Source: Pseudomonadales bacterium (GTDB taxonomy: Bacteria; Pseudomonadota; Gammaproteobacteria; Pseudomonadales; Azotimanducaceae). From it: DNA of 57,775 nucleotides. A program made the translations under genes and the position numbers. Below the pieces are notes generated by a model. It did not search any database. It was given only the letters and a program-made list of their open reading frames with translations, and was not told where the DNA came from. The DNA is taken from the NCBI GenBank assembly GCA_022827245.1, contig JAJDTI010000005.1, positions 1-57,775 on the forward strand, read 5' to 3'. Below are positions 1 to 9,277 of the stretch, one piece after another (the stretch's first letter is position 1; each line of letters starts with the position of its first letter).

Positions 1-1
1 T

Positions 2-349
2 GTGAGCGCGATGCACGCCACGACCGAGATCGACCTGCAGGCGATCAACGGGGACGCCGACGGAGCCGCCGTCGGCATCGAGTTCGGGCCGGAACTGATG
101 CGCTTCGCCGAGAGCGTGGCGTCCCGCGACGAGGCCCTGGAACGTCGCCGGCGGGAACTGCTCGAGGCGGCGGGCCCGGCGGTGCTGGTGGACGCGGCGG
201 GAGTAGCCGCGAACTTCCAGCGCATGACGCGCATCGCGGACGCCATGGGGATTCCCGTGGACGACATGTCCCGCGGGATGATCGAGCCGGTGCAGCAGGA
301 ACTGGGCATCGAGCGGTTTCCGAGTGCGAGGAATTCCGTCGCCGTCTGA
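2..349 (+). CDS. Carboxymuconolactone decarboxylase/AhpD-like small protein (possibly 5'-truncated by the window)
   Basis: The reading frame opens with GTG at base 2 and has an in-frame ATG at base 11, so the start may be internal, at the edge, or outside the window. The segment from about residue 30 onward (FAESV, a run of charged helix, VLVDAAGVAANFQRM, RIADAMGIPVD and the tail LGIERFPSARN) resembles the C-terminal helical part of carboxymuconolactone-decarboxylase / alkylhydroperoxidase-like proteins. The CxxC peroxidase motif of AhpD enzymes is not in the visible part, so either it lies upstream or this is a non-catalytic half. There is no signal peptide. Function is not assignable beyond family resemblance, and the family call itself is from recalled similarity. 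Confidence 0.5.
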   Translation: MSAMHATTEIDLQAINGDADGAAVGIEFGPELMRFAESVASRDEALERRRRELLEAAGPAVLVDAAGVAANFQRMTRIADAMGIPVDDMSRGMIEPVQQELGIERFPSARNSVAV

Positions 350-452
350 CCGGTCCGCGCCGACGCTGGGCCGTGACGCGACGCTAGCAACTCGAGGACC
401 TGGACTACCACTGGGACTATCTGCGCGGGTTTCACCGAGCGAGGCGATGTCA

Positions 453-458
453 TAAGCT
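453..458 (+). promoter_or_regulatory. Putative -10 element (TAAGCT) for the TonB-like gene
   Basis: TAAGCT lies 35 bases upstream of the ATG at 493 in an otherwise GC-rich 134-base intergenic gap. It matches the TAnnCT pattern found before several other genes in this window. No convincing -35 box is visible. Confidence 0.3.
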
Positions 459-492
459 GACGTAGGGACCCCAACCCTACGGTTTGCTTGAT

Positions 493-2079
493 ATGCCCAC
501 CGATCCTCGAAAATCGGTTCGCGGGCGTCCGCCGTTGCGGTTCGTATTGCCGGCGTTGCTGGTACTGGTCGGTCTGGGCGGACTGCTGCTGTATCTGGAG
601 CGGGATGGCGCCGGCGACCGGCACGACGCCGACCTCTGTCCGCTGGATACGGCGAGTCTGGCCGGCACCGCCACGCTGCTGCTCGATTTCCGAAAACCGC
701 TGGATGCCTTCGGACTGTCGCTGCCGGGCACCGCGCTGCGGGACCTGAGCCTCGAACTCGACGGCGCGACGGAACTGCGTGCGTTCGCCCTCACGGGGGA
801 CGTGGACGCGCCGCGGCAGTTCCTGGGGAGACTGTGCAAGCCCTACGACAACGCCGATCTGTCGGTGGGCACGGCCAAGGACCAACGCGGGGCGGTGCGC
901 GACTGCGACGATCTCCCGGCGCAGGTGCCGACGCGCGTGCGCGAACTCGCCGACGGTTTCTGCGAACGGCGCGCGGCGCTCCAGGATCGCATCTACGCGA
1001 TGGCTCGCCGGCCCATCGAAGGCGCGGTCGTCAACGCGCATCTGCTGGCGGCGCTGGACGACACGCTGCTGGAGTTCGCGGATCGCCCACGGCCGCACAC
1101 GCTCTACGTGTTCTCGGACATGATGCAGCACTCGGACTGGTACTCCCACCTGGACCTCGACTGGACCGAGTGGGGGTTCGGGGAGTTCGTCGCCAGGCGG
1201 GAGGAGACCTACCCCAACCTGGAGTACGGCCCCGCCATGGACGGTCAGCGCGTGCAGATCTACTACGTGCCGCGCCGCGGCCGGACGGCGCAACCGCGGA
1301 CGGCAGGTGCGCACAAGCAGTTCTGGCGCGAGTACTTCGCTGGCGCGCAGGTCGCCTTCCGGGATCAGCCCCCGATGTCGTCGTACGAGGCGTTGTCCCT
1401 GATGGGCATCCCGACGGAAGCCGAGGTCGCGGCGCAGGAGCGCGACGAAGCGGAACGGCTGCTCGCCCTGGTCCAGGAAGAGCAGGCCATGCTCGCTGAA
1501 GCCCGGGAAGAGGCTCGGGAGGCGCAGGAACAGGCACGGCTCGAGATGGAGGAGGAGCTGCGCCGCCGGCAGGAGGAGCTGGAGGCGGAAGTCGAACGAT
1601 TGCGCGCGGAGGCCGAGGCCCGCGCGGCGCTGGAGGCCGCGGCCGACGAGGATGCGTCGGACGGGCAACCGGACGGCGACGTTGAGGTCGCGACCGCGGC
1701 GGAGGCGGTCCAGGATGAGGCGGCGGTCGCGGACAGCGGCGTCGACGACCCGGCGCCGCCCGAACCCGTCCCGTGCGATGCCGACCTGTTGCCCGGCATC
1801 CTGCCGACGGCCGCTTACCCCCGTGGCGGCCGGTTCAACCTGGGCGACGCCGTGATGCGCGTGCGGTTTACGGTGGACGAGGACGGGTCGACCCCCGACG
1901 ACGAGGTGTTGGTGGACCCCGAGGGCTCCAGCGCAAGCCGCTCCCGGAACTTCGGAACGTTCGCGGAAACCGCCATACAGACCGTCAGGCGCTGGGAGTT
2001 CCAGTTCGACGACCCGGACGACGAGAACTGCGTCAAGCGCCAGGAACTCTCGATCGCCTTCGAGTTCCAATACGACTGA
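493..2079 (+). CDS. TonB-family energy transducer-like protein with a central coiled coil
   Basis: The ATG at 493 is preferred over the in-frame TTG at 484. The 528-residue product has one N-terminal membrane span (about residues 15-35), as TonB proteins do. A periplasmic domain follows (about 45-300) with paired cysteines and the stretch TLYVFSDMMQ, which recalls a strand and metal-site loop of von Willebrand A folds; that comparison is weak. Residues about 310-400 form a Glu/Ala/Arg-rich coiled coil where classical TonB has a Pro-rich linker. The last 90 residues (AYPRGG, VRFTVDEDG, AETAIQTVRRWEF) fit the TonB C-terminal domain that contacts outer-membrane receptors. A TonB-dependent receptor lies less than 2 kb away, so a functional link is plausible but unproven. 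No ExbB/ExbD is present. Confidence 0.7.
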   Translation: MPTDPRKSVRGRPPLRFVLPALLVLVGLGGLLLYLERDGAGDRHDADLCPLDTASLAGTATLLLDFRKPLDAFGLSLPGTALRDLSLELDGATELRAFALTGDVDAPRQFLGRLCKPYDNADLSVGTAKDQRGAVRDCDDLPAQVPTRVRELADGFCERRAALQDRIYAMARRPIEGAVVNAHLLAALDDTLLEFADRPRPHTLYVFSDMMQHSDWYSHLDLDWTEWGFGEFVARREETYPNLEYGPAMDGQRVQIYYVPRRGRTAQPRTAGAHKQFWREYFAGAQVAFRDQPPMSSYEALSLMGIPTEAEVAAQERDEAERLLALVQEEQAMLAEAREEAREAQEQARLEMEEELRRRQEELEAEVERLRAEAEARAALEAAADEDASDGQPDGDVEVATAAEAVQDEAAVADSGVDDPAPPEPVPCDADLLPGILPTAAYPRGGRFNLGDAVMRVRFTVDEDGSTPDDEVLVDPEGSSASRSRNFGTFAETAIQTVRRWEFQFDDPDDENCVKRQELSIAFEFQYD

Positions 2080-2083
2080 GTTC

Positions 2084-2106
2084 CGGAGCGACGGGGCGAC
2101 GCTCCG
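2084..2106. terminator. Hairpin between convergent TonB-like and sulfatase genes
   Basis: A perfect 7-base stem (2084-2090 with 2100-2106, CGGAGCG/CGCTCCG) with a 9-base loop fills the 30-base gap between the two convergent stop codons. There is no T-tract, so factor-independent termination is uncertain. Confidence 0.4.
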
Positions 2107-2109
2107 TGG

Positions 2110-3813
2110 TTACCTGACGGCCACCGTCGGGCTGGGCGCGAAGCCGATGCGGTGCGCGACCGCTTCGATGTGCTCGCCCGCGTCGAGGGAAAAGGGCTCC
2201 GAGTACACCTGCCAGGCCGATTCGGACCCTGCCCGTCGGTAGCCGATGGAGGCGCCGTCGGTCGCGGAAGCCAGGGTGACCAGGCCGTCCCGGCGCGTCG
2301 CAATGGGCGGCTCCGTTACGGGTTGTACCCACCCGGGCCAGAATGACTCGAGGATCTCCGCTTCGCCGAGGAAGCCCTGATCGCGGGTCTCGCGCATCCA
2401 CTCGTCCAGGGCCGCGCGCAGTTCCGCGAGCTTCTCCGCATGCCCCGGCTGCGCGGCGAGGTTCGCGGTCTCGTGGGGATCGCGCCAGGTGTCGAACAGC
2501 TCTTCCTCGGGTTTCGACCGCCGGAACCACTGCGACTGGACGTCGTCCAGCCCGCCCGCGTCGCGCAGCCGAAGCAGTTCGCGCATGGAACCCATCTGCT
2601 CGCGGTAGACCACGGGAAGGTAGTAGGGCCGCTCGGGGCGGAAGTTGCGCAGGTACTTGAAGCGTCCGTCCCGCACGGCGCGGATCCTGTCGTACTGGGC
2701 GTCCAGGCGGTCCGCCGCCGCATACACATAGTCGCGCGGGGCGCCTTCGTACGTCCCCAGGAACGCCGTGCCTTCGAGGTATGCCGGCGGTTCGATGCCG
2801 GCGAGCGAGAACGTCGTCGGGGCGAAGTCGACGAAGCTGACCAGCCGGTCCGTGGCCGTTCCGGCGCCGCGTCCGTCGGGGAAGCGCACGATCAGCGGCA
2901 CGCGGATGCCCGAGTCGTACAGCAGCCGCTTCTGGCGCGGCAGCGGCCCGCCGTGGTCGGCGTAGAAGACGACGATCGTCTCGTCGAGGAGCCTATCGGA
3001 TTCGAGCGCGTCGAGGACGAGGCCGATCTGCCGGTCGAGTTCGACGATATTGGAGTAGACGCGGCGCAGGTCCCGGTGGACGAGTTCGGTGTCCGGAAGG
3101 TAGGGCGGTCGGGGTGCCACGAGATCGCCGGCAACGTGGTCGGGGAACGGCCCGGTCTCGCCGTCGCAGTGGGCTCGGCCGTCGACGGACGGCCGGAAGA
3201 GCCGGTGGTAACGCAGGTTCCGGCAGGGCACCCGTTCCGCCCATACCTGTCCTTCGTGGGTGATGCCGAAGTTCAGGACCGCGAAGAACGGCGCGCCCGC
3301 GGGTCGCCCGCGCCACGTCGCGTCGGGGCCGGACGCGTCCCAGGCCGTCACGGTGGGCGCGAACTGGTGATCGGTCTTGTCGTTGTTCGTCGCGTAGTAG
3401 CCGTGCGCGCGCAGGACCTCGCTCATCATGCGGACCTCTGGCGGCGTGACCACCTCGTAGGGCGTCAGCCCCACCGCCTCCAGGTGATGGCGGTTGTACT
3501 GGGTGCGCATGTGGTGGGCGCCGGCGCTGGTGGCGTAGACGCCCGTGGCGAGCGTGAACCGGCTCGGAGCGCACACGCCCGACACCGAGAACGCGTTGGT
3601 GTAACGGATGCCTTCGGCGGCGAGGCGACCGAGGTTCGGGGTCGCGACAGTCCGGTCTCCGTAAGGCGGGAGGACCGGACTCAGGTCCTCGGCCACGAGC
3701 CAGAGAATGTTGGGTCGGGTCTCGCGCGAATCCGCGGCGCCGGCATGCGTCGCCGAGGCGCCGAGGAGGAGCGCGGCGCCGAGGGCTGCGAACACGCGAC
3801 TGGCTGTCTTCAC
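2110..3813 (-). CDS. Secreted formylglycine-dependent sulfatase
   Basis: Start is the GTG at 3813, preceded by AGGA about 12 bases upstream; it gives a 567-residue protein with a clear signal peptide (hydrophobic core AALGAALLLGASA, cleavage near residue 26). The longer open frame upstream of this GTG runs antisense through the neighbouring receptor gene and is not coding. The alkaline-phosphatase-superfamily N-terminus RPNILWLVAED (residues 33-43) and the sulfatase signature C81-A-P-S-R85 are present, with Cys81 expected to be converted to formylglycine by a maturase not in this window. FYADHGG supplies metal ligands further on. The arrangement resembles heparan N-sulfatase-like bacterial enzymes that act on sulfated polysaccharides. 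It is divergent from a TonB-dependent receptor, suggesting joint use of a sulfated polymer; substrate is not predictable. Confidence 0.92.
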   Translation of the reverse strand: MKTASRVFAALGAALLLGASATHAGAADSRETRPNILWLVAEDLSPVLPPYGDRTVATPNLGRLAAEGIRYTNAFSVSGVCAPSRFTLATGVYATSAGAHHMRTQYNRHHLEAVGLTPYEVVTPPEVRMMSEVLRAHGYYATNNDKTDHQFAPTVTAWDASGPDATWRGRPAGAPFFAVLNFGITHEGQVWAERVPCRNLRYHRLFRPSVDGRAHCDGETGPFPDHVAGDLVAPRPPYLPDTELVHRDLRRVYSNIVELDRQIGLVLDALESDRLLDETIVVFYADHGGPLPRQKRLLYDSGIRVPLIVRFPDGRGAGTATDRLVSFVDFAPTTFSLAGIEPPAYLEGTAFLGTYEGAPRDYVYAAADRLDAQYDRIRAVRDGRFKYLRNFRPERPYYLPVVYREQMGSMRELLRLRDAGGLDDVQSQWFRRSKPEEELFDTWRDPHETANLAAQPGHAEKLAELRAALDEWMRETRDQGFLGEAEILESFWPGWVQPVTEPPIATRRDGLVTLASATDGASIGYRRAGSESAWQVYSEPFSLDAGEHIEAVAHRIGFAPSPTVAVR

Positions 3814-3927
3814 CGGATCGTTCCCATCCTGCGGGAGGTGACGGCGCAACGATACCGGAGAACCATCGTCCACCGGTTTCGGGCACCATTCCGCGCTGCC
3901 CGAGAGAGCCTGGACCGCGCTGATCGA

Positions 3928-6090
3928 ATGGGGACGGCTGGAGACATCGGAAGGCAGTGCATCCGCGTCACGGCCGCCCTGGCACTCGTGGCCAGCGTGA
4001 TGCTGCATGCCGACACCACCCTTGACGACGGCGTGCCGGACTCCCGTCCGCTCGAGGAAGTCGTGACCACGGCGACCAAGAAGAGCGAAGCCGAAGCGGC
4101 CCAGGACGTCGCGCTGGCGGTGACCGTACTCGGCGGTGAGGCGTTGGCGGAGCGGCGCGTGACGGACCTCGAGGATCTCAGCTATGCGCTGCCCAATGTC
4201 GCGCTCGACGGCATCGGCACGGGCAAGGGCATCGCCAACTTCTCGATTCGCGGGTTGGGGGTCGCGGGCTCCATCCCGTCCATCGATCCGACCGTGGGCG
4301 TCTTCGTCGACGGCGTCTACCTGGGGGTCAACTACGGCGTCGTCATGGACATGCTGGACCTCGAGGCGGTGGAAGTGCTGCGCGGTCCCCAGGGCCTCCT
4401 GTTCGGCCGCAACGTCACGGGCGGCGCGGTACTCCTGCGCTCGCGCCGGCCGAGCGGCGAGATGTCCGCGGACGCCGCGCTCCGGGTGGAGACGGGCCTG
4501 GACACGCGGTTCACCGGCAGCGTGGAAGGCTCCCTGGGGGAAACCGTGGATGCCCGGGTGTCGGCCGGCTGGCGCGACGACCGGGGCTGGTTCGACAACG
4601 ACGCCCCCGGTGGCGGAGCCGTTGGCGCCGAGACCGGGTGGGTGGCGCGGTCCGTCGTGACGTGGCGACCCTCGGGAACGGGCGACGCGACCGTGATCTA
4701 CGAACGCGGCGACTCCGACGGGGACGGCCCGGCGACACAGAACCGCCGGCGCTTCCGCGGTTTCGACTTCTCCATCGACGAGCCGGGCTTCTCGCGGGTC
4801 GACTGGCAGCACGTCATGGTGGAAGCCAACCGGCGCGTCGGCTCGGGCGGCGGGCTGGTCACGAACGTGTTGGGCTGGCGCGAGGTGAAGCACGCGTCCC
4901 TGGCCGACATCGACTCGACCACGGAGCCGCTCTTCCACCTGTTCGCCTACACCGCGCAGCGGCAGCTCAGCAACGAGCTGCGCTACTCGGGCTGGCTGCG
5001 GCCGGGGTGGGAGGTGACGCTCGGCGCCTACGCGTTCGCCCAGGACATCCGCTACCGGGAACGGCGGCTGATCCGGACCGCGTGGGGAATGCCCTTCGGC
5101 GGCGACCAGGAGCACCGGACGGGCGGGGTGTTCCTGAACAACGACATCGAGCTTGGCGGCGCCTGGGTTCTGACGGTGGGCGCGCGTTACACGCTGGAGG
5201 ACAAGGATGTCAGGGTCGCCACTGCGGGCAACTCGGTGTGCGCTCCGGAATCCCACCGATGCGAGTACGACTTCCGGGACGGCGACACCTGGCGCAACGT
5301 CACGCCCAGGGTCGGGCTGCAGTTCTGGCCGCGCGCCACGACGCAGCTGTACGGGCACTTCACGAAGGGGTTCCGGAGCGGTGGGTACAACCTGCGCAAC
5401 ACCGCACCGGGCGTCGCCCCGGGCCCGTTCGACGAGGAGGAGCAGGACGCGTTCGAGCTGGGACTCAAGTCGGAGTTCGCGCAGGGCCGCGTCCGTCTCA
5501 ACGTGGCGGCGTTCCACAACCGCGTCTACGGAATGCAGCGGCAGGTAACGCGTGCGGACGTGGCGTCGGGGGGCGTGCAGATCACCGCCAACACGGCGGA
5601 TGCCACCATCCGGGGCATCGAAGCGGAGGTGCTCGCCGCGCTGGGAGACGCCGTGACGTTGAGCGCGTTCGTCGGCTACGCGGACGGCGCCTACGACCGG
5701 GTGCGCTACGACCTGACCGGCGACGGCTCGACCGTCGGCGACGACCGACTCGAACTGCCGCGCCTCGCGCGCCTGACCTGGGGCCTCGAGGGCCGCTACG
5801 CGCGCGAACTCGGCGGTCTGGGGCGGCTGTCGATCCGCGCCGCCATCGCCCACCGCGACGACAGCGAGATCGCCGACGACAACCGGGGCGTGCTCGACGG
5901 CGGCGATCTCGTCGACGTGAGCGTCGCGCTGGCGCCGAGCGATCGGATCGAGTTCACGCTATATGGCCGGAACCTCCTCGACGAAGTCCTGCGCCGCAGC
6001 GACTTCGACCTGACCGGGTTCGTGCACTCGACGTACTCGCCGCTGAAGGAGGGGCGCGTGGTGGGGCTGGAGGTGCGGGGGGCGCTATAG
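3928..6090 (+). CDS. TonB-dependent outer-membrane receptor
   Basis: The ATG at 3928 gives a 720-residue protein with a signal peptide (VTAALALVASVMLHA, ending near residue 28). The segment LEEVVTTATK begins the mature part and a plug domain follows (about 45-165), with the usual SIRGLGV, VFVDGVYLG and EVLRGPQGLLFGRN motifs. The remainder has the aromatic, alternating pattern of a 22-strand beta-barrel, including the YGHFTKGFRSGGYN strand. The protein ends VVGLEVRGAL, without the usual terminal aromatic residue. It belongs to the large receptor class that imports siderophores, oligosaccharides or other nutrients using TonB energy. The 114-base gap to the divergent sulfatase should hold promoters for both. 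The substrate is unknown, but the sulfatase neighbour favours a sulfated glycan or sterol. Confidence 0.93.
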   Translation: MGTAGDIGRQCIRVTAALALVASVMLHADTTLDDGVPDSRPLEEVVTTATKKSEAEAAQDVALAVTVLGGEALAERRVTDLEDLSYALPNVALDGIGTGKGIANFSIRGLGVAGSIPSIDPTVGVFVDGVYLGVNYGVVMDMLDLEAVEVLRGPQGLLFGRNVTGGAVLLRSRRPSGEMSADAALRVETGLDTRFTGSVEGSLGETVDARVSAGWRDDRGWFDNDAPGGGAVGAETGWVARSVVTWRPSGTGDATVIYERGDSDGDGPATQNRRRFRGFDFSIDEPGFSRVDWQHVMVEANRRVGSGGGLVTNVLGWREVKHASLADIDSTTEPLFHLFAYTAQRQLSNELRYSGWLRPGWEVTLGAYAFAQDIRYRERRLIRTAWGMPFGGDQEHRTGGVFLNNDIELGGAWVLTVGARYTLEDKDVRVATAGNSVCAPESHRCEYDFRDGDTWRNVTPRVGLQFWPRATTQLYGHFTKGFRSGGYNLRNTAPGVAPGPFDEEEQDAFELGLKSEFAQGRVRLNVAAFHNRVYGMQRQVTRADVASGGVQITANTADATIRGIEAEVLAALGDAVTLSAFVGYADGAYDRVRYDLTGDGSTVGDDRLELPRLARLTWGLEGRYARELGGLGRLSIRAAIAHRDDSEIADDNRGVLDGGDLVDVSVALAPSDRIEFTLYGRNLLDEVLRRSDFDLTGFVHSTYSPLKEGRVVGLEVRGAL

Positions 6091-6096
6091 GACCGT

Positions 6097-6112
6097 GACA
6101 CCGCGCGGTGTC
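6097..6112. terminator. Perfect 16-base palindrome between convergent genes
   Basis: GACACC-GCGC-GGTGTC can fold into a hairpin in either transcript and sits between the stop of the receptor gene and the 3' end of the antitoxin-like gene. No T-run follows it on either strand. Confidence 0.4.
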
Positions 6113-6127
6113 GTGGGCCTCGCGGGC

Positions 6128-6370
6128 TCACCAGTCGAGAGTCTCGGCGCAGTCCTCCACCGCGGCTCGCATGCCTTCCTGAATCGACTCGCGCATCCCC
6201 GGGACCGCGAGCAGGAACATGGACTCCCCGATGGCCCGCCAGAGATCCTCGCCGACGAGGACGGCGCGGGCGCCTTCGCCGACAATCGACATTGGTTCAT
6301 GAGACTCGGCGGCCGCTTGCAGCAGGCCTTCGAGGTCCGTCGCGGCTTCGTGGGCGGTGATCGTGGTCAT
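6128..6370 (-). CDS. Orphan Phd/YefM-family antitoxin-like protein
   Basis: This 80-residue protein begins MTTITAHEAATDLEGLLQ and continues with PMSIVGEGARAVLVGEDLWRA. That is the layout of Phd/YefM antitoxins: an N-terminal DNA-binding strand-helix unit that dimerises, then a short C-terminal toxin-binding segment. Such proteins repress their own operon and neutralise RelE- or Doc-type toxins. No toxin gene lies next to it: downstream is the convergent receptor gene and upstream, 54 bases away, is an esterase on the same strand. It may be a remnant of a toxin-antitoxin locus, an anti-addiction protein, or a stand-alone regulator. The family call is fairly secure; the role is not. Confidence 0.7.
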   Translation of the reverse strand: MTTITAHEAATDLEGLLQAAAESHEPMSIVGEGARAVLVGEDLWRAIGESMFLLAVPGMRESIQEGMRAAVEDCAETLDW

Positions 6371-6424
6371 GGTTGAACGCTCCTTGTTCCCTGCCCGGCT
6401 CCAGCTTCGTTGGTCAGAAAGGGG

Positions 6425-8077
<1,653 letters not shown>

Positions 8078-8172
8078 GAGATGCCCCTGCCAAACCGTGA
8101 CCGGCCATGCTACGCGAAACGGCTGTCCCGGCGGCGACACGTTCACGGAAGCCTCTTGTTCGTTTTCTGTCA

Positions 8173-8213
8173 TTGAGCGTACACTTTGGCGAATATAGAT
8201 TGGAATGCCAAAG
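8173..8213 (+). promoter_or_regulatory. Promoter and operator-like inverted repeat of the vapBC-like locus
   Basis: TTGAGC (8173-8178) followed after 17 bases by TAGATT (8196-8201) forms a sigma70-like promoter in a locally AT-rich stretch. An inverted repeat, CTTTGGC (8184-8190) and GCCAAAG (8207-8213), flanks the -10 region, and GCGTAC occurs as a direct repeat at 8177 and 8213. A palindrome over the promoter is what is expected for autorepression by an antitoxin. Confidence 0.5.
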
Positions 8214-8221
8214 CGTACAAA

Positions 8222-8719
8222 GTGACCCCCAAGGACCGCCCTGTCGTCTATTCGAGACCCCGACCGGGCACGAGAACGGGCCGCGTCTGGGAAGTGGCCG
8301 ACGAAGTCACCCGGGAGAAGGGCCGGCGCGCCCCGCGTAGCGAGGTGGTCGACCGTGTCGCCGCGGAGGGTGGCAACCGGGCCACCGCGAACACGCAGTA
8401 CCAGCGCTGGAAGAGCAGCTACGAGGCGGCCGTCGAGGATCCTCCCGACGCGAACGAGGACCTGGGTAACGTCGAATGGCAGTCGCTGACGGTGGGCCCG
8501 GACGGGAGGTTCGTCATCCCCCGCGAGATGCGCGAGGCGATGCTGCTTGACAAGGATCCGCAGGTCACCGCGCACGTGGAGGCGGGAGAGCTGCACGTCG
8601 TATCGCGTCGGGTCGCCATCCGACGGCTGCAGAGAGAGTTCCGTCCCCTGAAGCGGCCCGGTATCAGTGAGGTGGACGCCTTCCTGGCCGATCGCAAAGC
8701 CATGTGGGGCGAGGAGTAA
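8222..8719 (+). CDS. VapB-like antitoxin with AbrB/SpoVT DNA-binding domain and an extra N-terminal domain
   Basis: I place the start at the GTG at 8222. The longer frame begins at TTG 8186, but bases 8173-8221 are AT-rich and look like promoter and operator. The 165-residue product is about twice the size of a usual VapB. Its N-terminal 75 residues (GTRTGRVWEVADE, RAPRSEVVDRVAAEGGN, ATANTQYQRWKSSY) look like a helix-turn-helix or winged-helix unit. Residues about 86-130 (SLTVGPDGRFVIPREMREAML) are a swapped-hairpin AbrB domain. The tail (FRPLKRPGISEVDAFLADRKAMWGEE) fits a toxin-binding arm. A PIN-domain toxin begins 23 bases after its stop. It probably neutralises that toxin and represses the operon. 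Confidence 0.75.
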   Translation: MTPKDRPVVYSRPRPGTRTGRVWEVADEVTREKGRRAPRSEVVDRVAAEGGNRATANTQYQRWKSSYEAAVEDPPDANEDLGNVEWQSLTVGPDGRFVIPREMREAMLLDKDPQVTAHVEAGELHVVSRRVAIRRLQREFRPLKRPGISEVDAFLADRKAMWGEE

Positions 8720-8742
8720 GGCGTCTCGCCTGCCAACGGCAC

Positions 8743-9123
8743 GTGTCCAGAGTCTTCGACAGCTCCGCCGTGCTGGCCATCCTGCTCGCGGAACCGGGTG
8801 GGCAGCGTGCCGCCGAGGCTCTCGCGGACGGCGTGCTGTCGGCGGTCAATGCCTCGGAGGTGGTTGCGCGCCTCGTCGAACTGGGCGCGAGAGACGAGGA
8901 CGCCCGGGCGGCCCTCGATGGCGTCGACTTGTCCATCCGCCCCTTCGACGAAACCCTGGCGGTTGCCGCGGGGCTGTTGCGACGGTCCACCCGCCGGCAT
9001 GGCCTGTCGTTGGGCGACCGGGCGTGTCTCGCGCTGGCGCTTCGGGAGAGGGCGCCCGTGCTGACCGCCGACCACGCCTGGACCGCCCTCGAACTCGACG
9101 TCGAGGTCGAAATGATCCGCTGA
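8743..9123 (+). CDS. VapC-like PIN-domain ribonuclease toxin
   Basis: The GTG at 8743 gives a 126-residue protein, the normal size for VapC; the ATG at 8704 would overlap the antitoxin and add a non-conserved tail. The four acidic PIN residues are visible: Asp6 (RVFDSSAVLA), Glu39 (NASEVVARL), Asp92 (LSLGDRACLAL) and Asp110 (LTADHAW). Family members cleave RNA, often tRNA or rRNA, in a Mg-dependent way. The gene is 23 bases downstream of the AbrB-type antitoxin and almost certainly co-transcribed with it. All catalytic positions are intact, so an active toxin is expected. Confidence 0.88.
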   Translation: MSRVFDSSAVLAILLAEPGGQRAAEALADGVLSAVNASEVVARLVELGARDEDARAALDGVDLSIRPFDETLAVAAGLLRRSTRRHGLSLGDRACLALALRERAPVLTADHAWTALELDVEVEMIR

Positions 9124-9162
9124 CCGGGATGTCCCGCGGCCCGCGTCAACGCCCGGTGGCGT

Positions 9163-9242
9163 CGCGACCGCAAGGTCGCGCCAGGGGTGTCTCCGCAGAA
9201 GTTCCGCGTTAGCGGAACTTCCAACGCGACCGCAAGGTCGCG
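9163..9242. repeat. Array of three hairpins (REP-like) upstream of asd
   Basis: CGCGACC-GCAA-GGTCGCG occurs identically at 9163-9180 and 9225-9242, each a 7-base stem with a GNRA-type tetraloop. Between them (9199-9220) lies a different perfect 9-base stem, AAGTTCCGC/GCGGAACTT, with loop GTTA. All fall in the 154-base gap between vapC and asd. They could act as terminator, REP-type element or RNA-stability structure. Confidence 0.55.
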
Positions 9243-9277
9243 CATAATCCCGCGCCTTTTCCTGCGGGACTCCCGCC

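Noticed and set aside
2440..3927. Long plus-strand open frame upstream of the receptor ATG
   Set aside because: It is antisense to the sulfatase, which has full catalytic motifs, and its translation lacks any domain. GC-rich third positions keep the opposite frame open.
3814..5853. Minus-strand open frame continuing past the sulfatase start
   Set aside because: Antisense of the receptor gene. The signal peptide and ribosome-binding site place the real sulfatase start at 3813.
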